Shown here piece after piece: positions 1 through 10,500 of a stretch of 64,000 nucleotides of DNA (its first letter is position 1; every line of letters starts with the position of its first letter). The notes beneath the pieces were generated by a model that did not search any database, had not been told where the DNA came from, and saw only the letters and a program-made list of their open reading frames with translations. Both the position numbers and the translations under genes were made by a program. This DNA comes from Marinobacter sp. DY40_1A1 (GTDB lineage Bacteria; Pseudomonadota; Gammaproteobacteria; Pseudomonadales; Oleiphilaceae), in contig NZ_VCHA01000001.1 in assembly GCF_016597815.1 (NCBI RefSeq), forward strand, positions 1,178,001-1,242,000, written 5' to 3'.

Positions 1-347
1 GGTGTATCGCTCAAAAGGGTACAGAGCACCGTGATGAGATGACGCCTGAGGGCTTTTTGTCGAACCATGCTGGCGGTGTACTGGGGGGGATTTCTTCCGG
101 GCAGCCGATTTTGGCGAGCATTGCGCTGAAGCCCACATCGAGTTTGCGTTTGCCGGGCCGCAGTATTGATGTGCATGGCAATCCGGTGGAGGTTATTACT
201 ACTGGGCGGCACGATCCTTGTGTGGGTATTCGCGCTACGCCGATTGCGGAGGCGATGATGGCCATTGTGTTGATGGATCATTACTTGCGTCATCGTGGTC
301 AGAATGCTGATGTTGCTGTTGAAACGCCGGTTATTGGGCAGCTTTAA
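1..347 (+). CDS. aroC: chorismate synthase, C-terminal part (5' end outside window)
   Basis: AroC converts 5-enolpyruvylshikimate-3-phosphate to chorismate, the last common step of aromatic synthesis, using reduced FMN. Only the last ~115 residues are present. The frame is open from the first bases of the window to the TAA at 345-347. The family signatures [17 protein letters not shown] and [18 protein letters not shown], followed by an [10 protein letters not shown] helix, are unmistakable. The ATG at 39 is internal, not the real start. The gene is followed by a large hairpin element and then an MFS transporter on the same strand. Identity is certain; the N-terminus and promoter are out of view. 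Confidence 0.97.
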   Translation, partial: CIAQKGTEHRDEMTPEGFLSNHAGGVLGGISSGQPILASIALKPTSSLRLPGRSIDVHGNPVEVITTGRHDPCVGIRATPIAEAMMAIVLMDHYLRHRGQNADVAVETPVIGQL

Positions 348-366
348 GCCTGCTAACTTGAGTGCC

Positions 367-477
367 GATCCAGCCAGGTGAAACTATTCAAAAAACGCCC
401 GTAAATACATCCATGTAGGGCTTCGTCGCGCCGTCCTTGGCGCTCCAGATTTTTGAATAGCTTCACCTGACTGAATC
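367..477. repeat. intergenic stem element with two ANGGA-loop hairpins (copy 1)
   Basis: The outer arms 367-394 and 450-477 are inverted repeats of 28 nt with about three mismatches, most of them G-U compatible. Inside are two short hairpins, 397-421 (TACATCCATGTA core) and 428-443 (GCGCCGTCCTTGGCGC). Read on the minus strand their loops are AUGGAU and AAGGAC, with the GGA triplets 24 nt apart. The same architecture recurs at 47357-47467. It lies between aroC and the MFS gene, so the GGA-bearing strand is antisense to both. The long stem with A and T runs could also act as a terminator. The CsrA/RsmA link is an inference from motif and geometry. Confidence 0.75.
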
Positions 478-499
478 ACCGTAGTTCGGCGTTTTACCC

Positions 500-1669
500 G
501 TGTTTCTGGGAGATACCGAAATCTACTGGCGCCTTTCTAATCTCTACTTCTGGTTTTTCGCCCTCTTGGGCGGGCTTTTGCCTTATTGGTCTTTGTACCT
601 TCAGGAGCAGGGCTTTTCCTATCTTCAAATTGCCACCTTGATGGCAACCATTCAGCTCACAAAAATCGTGGCACCAAGCCTTTGGGGGCATCTGGGGGAC
701 AAGGCTGGCCAGAGGGTTCGGCTTGTTCGTCTCGGGGCGATTACCGGTTCGTTGTTTTTTGCCGGTGTGTTCCTGGAACCAGGGTTTTACGGGCTGCTGC
801 TGGTGATGCTGGCGTTTACGTTTTTCTGGAACGCTATTCTTCCGCTGTATGAGGTGATTACGCTTAGATCACTTGGAGAGCATCGGGATAAATACGGCAA
901 GGTTCGGCTGTGGGGTTCGGTTGGGTTCATTGGTGCGGTCGCCGGAGTCGGTCTGATTCTGGAGTGGGTGTCGATTCAATGGTTACCCTGGCTGCTTGTG
1001 CCGGTGTTTATCGGAATTGTGGTGTCGGTGTTTCTTTTGCCGGCAGAACAGGGGGAGCGGAAGCCTCCCGCGCCAAAGGGCAGTCTGCGGGCGATTGTGG
1101 CGCATCCGGCGGTGGTTGCCTTTTTTCTGATGAATTTTCTTCTGCAGGTTTCCCATGGCGCCTATTACACGTTTTTCAGTATTCATCTGGAGCAACACGG
1201 GTACGGGAATCTTGCGATAGGCCTGCTTTGGTCGCTTGGGGTTATTTCGGAGATTGGATTGTTTTTGATAATGCACCGGTTAACCCGGCATTTCACAGTG
1301 CGGCAGATTGTGATTGGTTCTTTGGTGCTTACGATGATTCGTTGGGTATTAATTGCCGAGCTAACGGATTTGCTCCCGGTGCTGCTGTTTGCTCAGCTAT
1401 TACATGCGGCTTCGTACGGCGCGCTTCATGCGGTTTCTGTGCAGTATGTTCAGGGTTTTTTTGGCAAGCATCATCATGGGCAGGGGCAAGCGCTATACAG
1501 CGGGCTAACGTTCGGGGCGGGTGGAGCGCTGGGAGCCTGGCTCTCAGGCGTTCTGGTAGAAGGGTTCAGTACATCCGTCGCTTTTTGGGGTGGTGCTGTG
1601 GCCATGGCAATAGCCATAGCTATAACAGCGCGGGGACTGAGTGCTCCGCCGGAGCCTTATTCCGGGTGA
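500..1669 (+). CDS. MFS transporter, HcaT/PPP-like family
   Basis: This 389-residue protein is very hydrophobic, with about 12 predicted membrane spans, and belongs to the MFS_1-like group that includes E. coli HcaT (3-phenylpropionate permease). The N-terminus YWRLSNLYFWFFALLGG and the first cytoplasmic loop GHLGDKAGQRVRLVRLG fit that group. The substrate cannot be told from sequence. GTG at 500 is the only plausible start: no ATG lies nearby in frame, and the Shine-Dalgarno is poor. The 3' end overlaps the convergent LysR gene by 13 bp. A shared function with that regulator is possible but unproven. Confidence 0.85.
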   Translation: MFLGDTEIYWRLSNLYFWFFALLGGLLPYWSLYLQEQGFSYLQIATLMATIQLTKIVAPSLWGHLGDKAGQRVRLVRLGAITGSLFFAGVFLEPGFYGLLLVMLAFTFFWNAILPLYEVITLRSLGEHRDKYGKVRLWGSVGFIGAVAGVGLILEWVSIQWLPWLLVPVFIGIVVSVFLLPAEQGERKPPAPKGSLRAIVAHPAVVAFFLMNFLLQVSHGAYYTFFSIHLEQHGYGNLAIGLLWSLGVISEIGLFLIMHRLTRHFTVRQIVIGSLVLTMIRWVLIAELTDLLPVLLFAQLLHAASYGALHAVSVQYVQGFFGKHHHGQGQALYSGLTFGAGGALGAWLSGVLVEGFSTSVAFWGGAVAMAIAIAITARGLSAPPEPYSG

Positions 1670-2535
1670 TCTTCCTCCTGTTGAACAATGGAAAGCAGTG
1701 CTTTGGCCGCGTTACCCGGATGCCTGTCGGTTAGTCCGATTCCTCCAAGAACCCGTGAAACCGGCTGCTTTACCTCCAGCACTTTCAAACTTTCGTCAAC
1801 CATGCGCAGTGGTAATACGCTCCAGCCTAAGCCGACGCTGGTCATCATTTTCAGTGTTTCCAGGTAGTTTGTAGGCATTTGGGGGTGTAAAGGCAGGCTT
1901 TTTTCGAGAAACAACCGGCTCACTGCTCGATACGTTGAGGTGGATGTATCTGGAAGCAAGGCTGGGTGTGGTGCCAGGTCGGCGAGGGTTGGCTTTTTGA
2001 CTGTTGCCAGGGGGTGGTCGGCGCCTGCAACGAACGCCATGGGATCTGGCCATTGGGCGAATACGTTGAAATTTGGCAGCATGCTGTCACTCAGAGTGAC
2101 AAAGGCCAACTCGGCGTTGCGCTTACGCATTTGTTCGTATGCAGCATCGGATTCCATAAACTGCAGGTTTATGGTTACCTGCGGGTATTCACGCTTGAAA
2201 CGTCTCAACCACTTGGGCAGGTGGTGTAAGCCTATATGGTGGCTGGCAATAATTTGTAGTTCGCCCTCAAGCAATTCTGAGTCGGGTGATAAGGCAACGC
2301 GGGCATTGTGAATTTCGTCGAGAATTTTTCGCGCATGGGGTAGAAGCCTGCTCCCGGTATCAGTCAGGCGGATTTGCCTGTGGGTGCGGTCGATCAGAGT
2401 TGTGCCTAGTTGGTTTTCCAAGGCAGCAAGGCGTTTGCTGATGGCTGGCTGCGTGAGGTGAAGTTGCTCAGCTGCCTCCGAAAATGAGCCTTGGTCGACG
2501 ATGGTGAGGAAGGCTTTGAGTGCATTTGAATCCAC
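1657..2535 (-). CDS. LysR-family transcriptional regulator divergent from leuC
   Basis: This is a 292-residue LysR-type regulator. The winged helix-turn-helix is at about residues 1-60 (helix region SEAAEQLHLTQPAISKRL), followed by a linker helix and a periplasmic-binding-protein-like effector domain from about residue 90. It is transcribed away from leuC with 177 bp between starts, the classic arrangement for a LysR protein controlling its divergent neighbour. As I recall, Pseudomonas also has a LysR gene here. Control of leuCDB or of the MFS gene is inference; the inducer is unknown. The start codon follows a minus-strand -10 box, TATAAT, at 2578-2573. Confidence 0.92.
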   Translation of the reverse strand: MDSNALKAFLTIVDQGSFSEAAEQLHLTQPAISKRLAALENQLGTTLIDRTHRQIRLTDTGSRLLPHARKILDEIHNARVALSPDSELLEGELQIIASHHIGLHHLPKWLRRFKREYPQVTINLQFMESDAAYEQMRKRNAELAFVTLSDSMLPNFNVFAQWPDPMAFVAGADHPLATVKKPTLADLAPHPALLPDTSTSTYRAVSRLFLEKSLPLHPQMPTNYLETLKMMTSVGLGWSVLPLRMVDESLKVLEVKQPVSRVLGGIGLTDRHPGNAAKALLSIVQQEEDHPE

Positions 2536-2572
2536 GGTTGGTGCTCCACCGGTGTTTTTCGGTAAAGATTAC

Positions 2573-2604
2573 ATTATAGCCAAATGGAATGCGATGAATG
2601 CCAA
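2573..2604 (-). promoter_or_regulatory. candidate promoter of the LysR gene
   Basis: A perfect TATAAT is read on the minus strand at 2578-2573, about 38 bp upstream of the LysR start. A TTGGCA-like -35 lies at 2604-2599, with a rather long 20-bp spacer. The -10 is good but the spacing is poor, so an activator may help. Confidence 0.4.
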
Positions 2605-2611
2605 ACATGAA

Positions 2612-2641
2612 TTGCGGTTATCCGAAGGTGGGCGGTATGAT
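2612..2641 (+). promoter_or_regulatory. candidate promoter of leuC
   Basis: TTGCGG at 2612-2617 and TATGAT at 2636-2641 are separated by 18 bp on the plus strand, about 70 bp before leuC. This would give a ~65-nt leader. I see no run of leucine codons in the leader, so a classic leader-peptide attenuator is not evident. Confidence 0.45.
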
Positions 2642-2712
2642 TACTTCAAGGTTGGACATAAGTATCCAGGTATAGCACTAGAAACAGTACCTCCAGACAG
2701 TGAGAGAGAATC

Positions 2713-4131
2713 ATGGCGGGTAAGACTTTATACGACAAATTGTGGGACGACCATTTGGTCAAGCAGCGGGAAGATGGTTCCGCGTTGATCTACATAGATC
2801 GGCAGTTGTTGCACGAGGTAACGTCACCCCAGGCGTTTGAAGGGCTGCGCTTGGCCAATCGCAAGCCTTGGCGTATCGACGCAAACCTGGCTACCCCTGA
2901 CCACAACGTACCGACTACGGACCGCGCAAAGGGCATTGAGGGTATTGTCGATCCGGTTTCCCGAATTCAGGTGGAAACCCTTGGCAAGAACTGCGATGAG
3001 TTCGGCATTCTTGAATTCAAGATCATGGATAAGCGCCAGGGCATTGTTCATGTGATTGGGCCCGAACAAGGCGCCACTTTGCCGGGCATGACTATTGTGT
3101 GTGGAGATTCCCATACCTCTACCCACGGTGCGTTTGGGTGTCTTGCCCACGGCATAGGCACATCCGAAGTTGAGCACGTGCTGGCTACCCAGTGCCTGGT
3201 TCAGCAAAAGATGAAGAATATGCTGGTGAAGGTAGACGGCAAGCTGGGTAAAGGCGTTACCGCCAAAGATGTGGTGCTGGCGATTATTGGTAAAATCGGC
3301 ACCGCCGGTGGTACCGGCCACGCCATCGAATTTGGTGGTGAGGTGCTGCAGAACATGAGCATGGAAGGTCGAATGACCGTGTGCAATATGGCCATTGAAG
3401 CCGGTGCCCGGGTTGGCATGGTTGCCGTAGATGGCACCACGATCGACTATGTAAAAGGTCGTCCTTTTTCGCCCACGGGAGAAAACTGGGACGCCGCCGT
3501 AAAATACTGGCGCACGCTGCACAGCGATCTGGACGCGGTCTTTGACAAGGTGGTTGAGCTGGACGGTTCAGAGATCAAGCCTCAAGTAAGCTGGGGTACC
3601 TCGCCAGAGATGGTCGCAGATGTTACCGGTAATGTGCCGGACCCAGCCAAAGAAGAAGATCCTATCAAGCGCGAAGGCATTGAGCGGGCCCTGAAATACA
3701 TGGGTTTGCAGGCTAATCAGGCGATTACCGATATCAAGCTCGACAGGGTGTTTATTGGTTCCTGCACCAACAGCCGTATTGAAGACCTGCGAGAGGCTGC
3801 TGTGGTCGTTAAAGGGCGTAAGGTTGCTGATAGTCTCAAGCAGGCGATGGTGGTGCCGGGTTCCGGTCTGGTAAAAGCCCAGGCGGAAGAGGAAGGGCTG
3901 GATCGCATTTTCCTGGAAGCTGGCCTTGAATGGCGCGACCCGGGCTGTTCCATGTGTCTGGCCATGAACGCTGACAAATTGGGACAGGGCGAGCACTGTG
4001 CGTCCACATCCAACCGTAACTTTGAAGGCCGGCAAGGCTTTGGCGGGCGTACCCATTTGGTGAGCCCCGCGATGGCAGCAGCCGCTGCTATAGCGGGCCA
4101 TTTTGTTGATGTTCGCGAACTGCTTAACTGA
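2713..4131 (+). CDS. leuC: 3-isopropylmalate dehydratase, large subunit
   Basis: LeuC, with LeuD, isomerises 2-isopropylmalate to 3-isopropylmalate in leucine synthesis and carries a [4Fe-4S] cluster. The 472-residue length is normal. The three cluster cysteines are C351 (GSCTNSR), C412 and C415 (DPGCSMC). The aconitase signatures [13 protein letters not shown] and [15 protein letters not shown] are present. The ATG at 2713 follows a purine-rich AGTGAGAGAGAA. leuD starts 21 bp after the stop, so the two are surely cotranscribed. Confidence 0.98.
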   Translation: MAGKTLYDKLWDDHLVKQREDGSALIYIDRQLLHEVTSPQAFEGLRLANRKPWRIDANLATPDHNVPTTDRAKGIEGIVDPVSRIQVETLGKNCDEFGILEFKIMDKRQGIVHVIGPEQGATLPGMTIVCGDSHTSTHGAFGCLAHGIGTSEVEHVLATQCLVQQKMKNMLVKVDGKLGKGVTAKDVVLAIIGKIGTAGGTGHAIEFGGEVLQNMSMEGRMTVCNMAIEAGARVGMVAVDGTTIDYVKGRPFSPTGENWDAAVKYWRTLHSDLDAVFDKVVELDGSEIKPQVSWGTSPEMVADVTGNVPDPAKEEDPIKREGIERALKYMGLQANQAITDIKLDRVFIGSCTNSRIEDLREAAVVVKGRKVADSLKQAMVVPGSGLVKAQAEEEGLDRIFLEAGLEWRDPGCSMCLAMNADKLGQGEHCASTSNRNFEGRQGFGGRTHLVSPAMAAAAAIAGHFVDVRELLN

Positions 4132-4152
4132 GCCACAGGAGAGAACTGAACC

Positions 4153-4800
4153 ATGCGCGCATTTACGCAACACCAGGGCCTTGTGGCCCCCATGGACCGT
4201 TCCAATGTGGATACGGACATGATTATTCCCAAGCAGTTTCTGAAATCCATCAAGCGCACGGGCTTTGGCCCTAACCTGTTTGATGAGTTGCGCTATCTGG
4301 ATGAAGGCAAACCGGATCAGGACAGCTCCCAGCGTCCGCTAAATCCGGATTTTGTGCTTAACCAGCCCCGTTACAAGGGCGCAAGTGTGTTGTTGGCTCG
4401 CAGTAACTTCGGTTGCGGATCGAGCCGTGAGCACGCCCCCTGGGCGCTTGATGATTATGGCTTTCGGGTTATTATCGCTCCAAGTTTCGCAGATATTTTC
4501 TACAACAACTGCTTTAAGAATGGTCTGTTGCCCATTGTTCTTGAAGAAAAAGTGGTAGATAAGTTGTTTGATGAGGCTGAGGTTCTGGAAGGCTATCAAC
4601 TGACTGTGGATCTGGAAGCCAAAACCGTGATCACGCCATCTGGTGAATCTTTCAGTTTTGATGTTGATGATTTTCGTCGTCATTGCCTGTTGAATGGGCT
4701 GGATGATATTGGCGTGACTCTGGAAGATGCAGAGCTGATCAAGTCCTATGAAGATCAACGTCGCAAAACGGCGCCCTGGTTGTTTGGCGCAAGCCAGTAA
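4153..4800 (+). CDS. leuD: 3-isopropylmalate dehydratase, small subunit
   Basis: LeuD is the swivelling-domain partner of LeuC. The protein has 215 residues, as usual for the LeuD type 1 family, and the substrate-recognition loop [15 protein letters not shown] is intact. The start ATG at 4153 follows GGAGAG. It lies between leuC (21-bp gap) and leuB (125-bp gap). The larger gap to leuB is where P. aeruginosa, as I recall, carries an additional gene; here it holds only a GC-rich inverted repeat around 4880-4903. Confidence 0.98.
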   Translation: MRAFTQHQGLVAPMDRSNVDTDMIIPKQFLKSIKRTGFGPNLFDELRYLDEGKPDQDSSQRPLNPDFVLNQPRYKGASVLLARSNFGCGSSREHAPWALDDYGFRVIIAPSFADIFYNNCFKNGLLPIVLEEKVVDKLFDEAEVLEGYQLTVDLEAKTVITPSGESFSFDVDDFRRHCLLNGLDDIGVTLEDAELIKSYEDQRRKTAPWLFGASQ

Positions 4801-4925
4801 ACTGGGCTTCAGGTATTTTTCTGAAGAGCTGAAAAACGTAACAGTCCGGGCGCAAATTCCATACCCGGCAACTTTTAATGTGCCGGCCTGGTCGGGGCCG
4901 GCTTATCACGATATGGAAGCACATG

Positions 4926-5999
4926 ATGTCCAGAACAGTACTTCTTCTGCCGGGTGACGGCATAGGCCCGGAAATTATTACCGAAGCAGAAAAGATCCTG
5001 CGTGCCATCAATGAAAAGTTTGACCTGAAACTTACGTTTGAGACAGGCCTTGTTGGTGGGGCTGCTCTGGACGAAGAAGATAATCCGTTACCGGATGAGA
5101 CCCTGGAGAAGGCGCGCAAAGCAGATGCTATTTTGTTGGGTGCAGTTGGTGGGCCAAAGTGGGATGCGCTGCCCATGGCCAAGCGTCCCGAGAAAGGCCT
5201 GCTGGGTTTGCGTTCCAACCTGAAGCTGTTTGCCAATCTGCGGCCGGCTATTCTTTACCCACAGCTGGCTTCTGCATCTTCACTCAAGCCCGAGGTTGTT
5301 TCAGGCCTGGATATCATGATTGTTCGTGAGCTAACCGGTGGTATCTACTTCGGTCAGCCGCGTGGTGTGCGTCAGTTGGAGAGCGGTGAACGCCAAGGCT
5401 ACAACACTTACGCTTACACCGAGACCGAGATTCGCCGTATTGGCCGGGTGGCATTTGAAGCTGCTCAGCAGCGGGGCAAGAAGCTGTGCTCGGTAGACAA
5501 AGCCAACGTGCTTGAGGTGACCGTGCTGTGGCGCGAAATCATGAATGAACTGAAAAGCGAATACCCGGATGTCGAGTTGTCCCATATGTACGTGGATAAC
5601 GCGGCAATGCAGCTGGTTCGTGCGCCCAAGCAGTTCGATGTGATTGTGACTGGCAACATGTTTGGTGATATTCTTTCAGATGAAGCAGCCATGCTGACTG
5701 GCTCCATTGGCATGTTGCCATCGGCATCGCTGAACTCTGAAAAGCAGGGCATGTACGAGCCGTGCCACGGTTCTGCACCGGACATTGCCGGTAAAGGCAT
5801 TGCCAATCCTTTGGCAACGATTATCAGTGCCGCAATGATGTTGCGGTACAGCCTTGATGAAGAGGCAGCAGCTGCGGCGATCGAAGCGGCTGTGAACAGG
5901 GTGCTGGACCAAGGGCTACGTACTGCCGACATAATGTCGGAAGGCGGTACCCGGGTATCAACCCGTGAAATGGGCGATGCGGTACTGGCCGCCCTGTAA
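4926..5999 (+). CDS. leuB: 3-isopropylmalate dehydrogenase
   Basis: LeuB oxidatively decarboxylates 3-isopropylmalate with NAD+. The protein has 357 residues from ATG 4926 ([17 protein letters not shown]). I prefer this start over the adjacent ATG at 4923 because of its spacing from GGAAG at 4915-4919; the frame is open back to 4878 but that part is not conserved. Family motifs seen are [33 protein letters not shown] and [18 protein letters not shown] (metal and substrate contacts). It is the third gene of the leuCDB run. Confidence 0.97.
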   Translation: MSRTVLLLPGDGIGPEIITEAEKILRAINEKFDLKLTFETGLVGGAALDEEDNPLPDETLEKARKADAILLGAVGGPKWDALPMAKRPEKGLLGLRSNLKLFANLRPAILYPQLASASSLKPEVVSGLDIMIVRELTGGIYFGQPRGVRQLESGERQGYNTYAYTETEIRRIGRVAFEAAQQRGKKLCSVDKANVLEVTVLWREIMNELKSEYPDVELSHMYVDNAAMQLVRAPKQFDVIVTGNMFGDILSDEAAMLTGSIGMLPSASLNSEKQGMYEPCHGSAPDIAGKGIANPLATIISAAMMLRYSLDEEAAAAAIEAAVNRVLDQGLRTADIMSEGGTRVSTREMGDAVLAAL

Positions 6000-6111
6000 A
6001 TTACGACCATCCCCGACAGCAACACGATGCGGTTGCTGCGGGAACATTCATCCTGTCCCCGCCAGCGATATAGGCCGAGGGCGGGCATAAAGCGAGGTTC
6101 AAAGGTCGCAC

Positions 6112-7227
6112 ATGAAGCGAGTTGGACTTGTAGGTTGGCGCGGTATGGTGGGCTCTGTCCTCATGCAGCGCATGCGCGAAGAAAATGATTTTGCTGATAT
6201 CGATCCGGTATTTTTCACCACCTCTCAAGCTGGTCAGCCAGCGCCGGATGTGGGCAAGGAAGGCGTGCCGCCCTTGCAGGATGCATTCGATATCGAAACC
6301 CTCAAAACTCTGGATGTGATTCTTACTTGTCAGGGTGGCGACTACACCGGTGCTGTCTATCAGAAACTGCGTGATGCAGGCTGGGAAGGCTACTGGATTG
6401 ATGCTGCGTCTACGCTGCGCATGAAGGATCACTCTGTCATTGTTCTGGATCCCGTGAACCGCAACGTCATTGATGATGCGTTGAAGCTGGGTGTGAAGGA
6501 TTACATTGGCGGTAACTGCACTGTAAGCCTGATGATGCTCGCCCTCGGCGGGCTGCTCGAACAGGATCTGATTGAGTGGGCTTCACCCATGACGTACCAG
6601 GCTGCTTCTGGCTCTGGCGCCCAGAACATGCGTGAGTTGCTCAACCAGATGGGCGAACTTAACCGCAGTGTGAGTGATGAGCTCGCCAGCCCGTCCTCAG
6701 CAATTCTGGACATTGATCGCAAGATCACTGAGGCCATGCGTTCAGATGCGTTTCCAACCGAGCATTTTCAGGTGCCTCTGGCTGGCAGCCTGATACCGTT
6801 TATCGACAAACAGCTTGATAACGGCATGAGCAAGGAAGAGTGGAAAGCAGGGGTGGAGACCAATAAAATTCTTGGTCGGACAGACAACCCGATTCCTATT
6901 GATGGCATTTGCGTGCGGATTGGAGCCATGCGCTCCCACAGCCAGGCGCTAACCATCAAACTCAAGAAAGATCTGTCGGTTTCAGAAATTGAGTCAATTC
7001 TGGCGAAGGCTAACGACTGGGTTAAAGTGATTCCCAACGAGCGCGATGCAAGCGTTACGGAACTGACACCTGCGAAGGTGACCGGCACTCTGAGCATACC
7101 CATTGGTCGAATTCGTAAATTGGCCATGGGGCCGGAGTATATTTCTGCGTTTACAGTAGGCGATCAACTGTTGTGGGGTGCCGCTGAGCCCTTGCGCCGC
7201 ATGTTGCGAATCCTTCAGGAACGTTAA
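6112..7227 (+). CDS. asd: aspartate-semialdehyde dehydrogenase
   Basis: Asd reduces aspartyl-4-phosphate to the semialdehyde, the branch point to lysine/diaminopimelate, threonine and methionine. The protein has 371 residues in the gammaproteobacterial long form. The NADP-binding start is [18 protein letters not shown] and the catalytic cysteine is C136 in GGNCTVSLM. It follows leuB by 112 bp and precedes fimV. A strong terminator-like hairpin follows at 7286-7320. The common Pseudomonas duplication, a second asd-like gene before fimV, is absent. Confidence 0.98.
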   Translation: MKRVGLVGWRGMVGSVLMQRMREENDFADIDPVFFTTSQAGQPAPDVGKEGVPPLQDAFDIETLKTLDVILTCQGGDYTGAVYQKLRDAGWEGYWIDAASTLRMKDHSVIVLDPVNRNVIDDALKLGVKDYIGGNCTVSLMMLALGGLLEQDLIEWASPMTYQAASGSGAQNMRELLNQMGELNRSVSDELASPSSAILDIDRKITEAMRSDAFPTEHFQVPLAGSLIPFIDKQLDNGMSKEEWKAGVETNKILGRTDNPIPIDGICVRIGAMRSHSQALTIKLKKDLSVSEIESILAKANDWVKVIPNERDASVTELTPAKVTGTLSIPIGRIRKLAMGPEYISAFTVGDQLLWGAAEPLRRMLRILQER

Positions 7228-7538
7228 GAATTGTTACACAGAGGCAATAAATGCCAACTGTGTCCGGTTTCAGAAAGCCGGTTACGGGGCGGAGGCTGAT
7301 TTCAGGCTCCGCCCCTGTTATTTTCAGGGCTAGTAGGGAGTTCCGTGCAACTGATAAATAATTGGTGCAAGGATTGCGGCTGATTGATTGATAAAAGAGG
7401 TTTTATCAACAATACTTGCCGGACTAAGAGTTGAAAACGCGACATATTAATCCAGAATTATCCAGACGGAAGTCACCCTACCTCGTCCGGTTCTGTTTAA
7501 AAACAGTCGCGGATAACGGAGACTTGAAAGGAAAAAGC
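7228..7538 (+). other. asd-fimV intergenic region
   Basis: This stretch has no convincing gene. It holds the asd terminator (7286-7320) and an 18-bp inverted repeat GATAAAA-GAGG-TTTTATC at 7390-7407, which could be an operator or leader hairpin for fimV. A TTG at 7431 opens a frame into fimV, but that extension is not signal-peptide-like and is treated as leader. Confidence 0.6.
7286..7320 (+). terminator. intrinsic terminator after asd
   Basis: GGGGCGGAG (7286-7294) pairs with CTCCGCCCC (7307-7315), followed by the T-rich TGTTATTTT. It lies 59 bp after the asd stop and separates the leu-asd unit from fimV. Confidence 0.75.
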
Positions 7539-10500
7539 ATGAAGGTACGCAAGCTTGCGGTTGCACTGGCGTTGGCGGGAGGGCTCGGATCCGGCGTCGC
7601 TCAAGCCCTGGGGCTGGGTGAAATTGAACTTCAGTCCTATCTGAATGAGCCGATGGACGCGGAAATTGTTCTGCCACAAAGCCGGGGAGTTGATCCCGGT
7701 GATGTGTTTGTGAACGTCGCTCCAGAAAGGGCATATCAGAGGTTGGGTCTGCAACGGAGCCAGTTTGTTGGCAAGCTCCGTTTTAATGTAACTACGAGCC
7801 CCGATGGCAGTCTGGTGGTGAATGTATCCTCCCGGGAGCCGTTGAGAGAGCCGTACCTCAATTTCCTGCTGGAACTGACCTGGCCTAATGGCCGGATCAT
7901 GCGTGAATACGCAGTTCTTGTAGACCCTCCGGTTTTTGCGGAAGACTCAGGCATTGCAGAGCCTGTGCGAGCACCTTCTGCACAATCCCGTCCCGCTACT
8001 GCAGATCGCAGTGCTGAGTCAGTTCGACGTCAAACAAGGGTAGAGCAGTCGCGAAGCAGCGGATATGGTTCAGATACCTTCGGGCCTACAGGCCCCGCTG
8101 ATACGCTTTGGACTATCGCATCTGCTGTTCGCCCTGATAACAGCCTGTCCATGCAGCAGGTAATGCTGGCGCTGCAGGATCTGAATCCTGACGCGTTTAT
8201 TGGCAACAACATTAACCGGCTCAAGCGCGGTCAGGTTTTGCGTGTTCCAACGGCAGATCAAATCCGTAATCGCAGCCGTGCCGAGGCAACCCGTGCGGTA
8301 GCCCGGCAAAACCAGGAATTCCAGCAACCCAAACGCACGGTAGATGCCACACCTGCCCAGCAAACCGCTGCGAGCAGTGCAGGAGCAGTGCAGGCCGGTG
8401 GCGACGAACTTAAACTGCTGGTTGCCGATGATGAAGGCGGTCGTACTCAGGCTGAAGGTGGTTCAGCCGGCGGTGATGGACAGCTGTCTGGTGGTGTAGA
8501 TAGCGGTTCAGCCATAGTGATGGAGCAGCTTGAAAGCGCGCGCCGTGAGAACGATGAGCTCAATAGCCGCGTTGATGATCTTCAAGACCAGGTGCAAACT
8601 CTGCAGCGCTTGCTTGAACTTAAAAACACTCAGCTAGCGGAAATGCAACAAGGTGCAGCCGCTGGCGCTGCCACTGCTACAGTCGATGCTGAAACAGCTC
8701 CTGCGGCAGACGCAACTGTTGATGAAACGGTTGCTAGCGAAGATGACGCTGTATCTGAGCAGGGCGAAACAGTCGCAGGCATGACTGAGGCTGAGCCTAC
8801 AGGTGAGCTTGGTGAAGAGCAGGCAGCAGCTGAAACTGATCCTGCCGGTATGGAGGTGGCGGTTGATCAGGAAGAGTCTGCAGGTGAAGCGGATTCTACC
8901 GACGTAACTGCTGAACCCGAGCCGACCGGGGAAGCGGCCGAAAGCGGTCTGGAAGCAGATGTGACCAGCAGTGATGCAGTGCCTGTCGCTGGTGAGCAGC
9001 CAGATATGACAGAACAGCCTGCAGCGCCAGACGCACCTGTGGCCAAAGCCCAGCCAAAACCTGCGCCCGCTGTTGAGAAGGGCTTTCCCGGCAATATTAT
9101 CGATGCCATTACTGGCAATACGATGTACCAGATTGCCCTTGGTGGTGGCCTGATTCTGTTGCTACTTCTCCTTCTGCTTCTTGCGCGACGCAGTGCGAAC
9201 AGAGAAAAAGCGTTTTACGAGCAGTTGAGCAGTGACCCTGAAGGTCCGGAAGATACCTTTGATCTGACCCTGGATGATGAAGAGCCTGTTCAGAGTGAAG
9301 TCACCAGTGATGCTCTGGAGGAGGCTGACACTTACGTAGCATACGGCCGCTACGATCAGGCAGCTCAGGTTCTGGAAGCTGCAATCTCCAAAGAACCAAG
9401 CCGCACAGACCTGCGTCTGAAACTTCTTGGTGTCTATGCCGACAACCGGGATCGTGAGTCTTTCGAGAAGCAGTTTGGTGAAATTCAGGCACTGGATGAC
9501 GACGAGGCTCTTGCGCAGGCGAACGAACTTAGCGCTCGCCTCGAAGAAGCCGAGTCAATGCCGAGCATTGATGACCTGGAGTCCCAGCTTCGTTCCGACT
9601 CCTTCGGCGAAGAATTCGAGGCGCCTGCACCTCTGTCTGATGAGCTGTTGTCTGATAAGGCTGAGTCAACGCGCGAAGAGTCGGTTGAAAACGAATTCGG
9701 CGATTTTGACGCCGATCTGGCTGACTTTGATCTCGATTCGCTGGAAGATACAGAAAGTTCTGTGGATGCCAGCGCAGATGAAGAGGAATCAGCAGAAGGC
9801 GAAGAAAAGAAGGATTCTGATGCCCTGATCGAATACGACTTGTCGGGCCTTGAGTTGCCTAAAGCCGATGAAGAGGGGTCAGGCATTCAGGAGGAGAGTG
9901 ACTTTTCTTCTCTGGAGATAGACCTGGATGATTCTGATGAGTCTCTCGAGGATACCCTTGGGGAGCTTGACGAACTGGGTGACTCCTCAGATCTGATGCT
10001 AGATGATGCCCTCGAATCCGACTTCAAGGTTGCGCCTGAGGCAGCCCCGAAGAATGAAGCAGAACCGGAAGCTGAGGTTGACGGCTTGGGTCTTGATTCA
10101 TTGGATGAAAGCTTCCTTGACGAGTTGGATGCCGAGCTTGATAAGGTCGCCGGTGAAGAAGGCGAACTTGCCGACGGCGAGCTGGAAGAGTCTACGCTTG
10201 ATGATCTTGAGCTGGATGTGTCCGATGAAGACCTGGCCTTGATGGAAGAGTTCTCTGACGCTGTCGAGAGCGATAACGTCAGTCTTGAAGACGATGAGCT
10301 CTCTCTTGATGATGAATTGTCACTGGATGACGAGCTTGGGCTGGAAGACACTCTTGAGTCGGAAGATGACGAAAGCCTTCTTGATGAAGAGCTGCCTATT
10401 GCTTCCGAAGAGGTGCAGGATGGTGTCGTAAAACCACCGCTTTCCGAGATTAATGAAGATGATCTTGGTGACGATAATGATTTCGACTTCCTCGCAGGAA

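Noticed and set aside
9690..10400. Tandem DNA repeat in fimV acidic region
   Set aside because: The similarity comes from recurring Asp/Glu/Leu codons rather than a fixed-length repeat unit.
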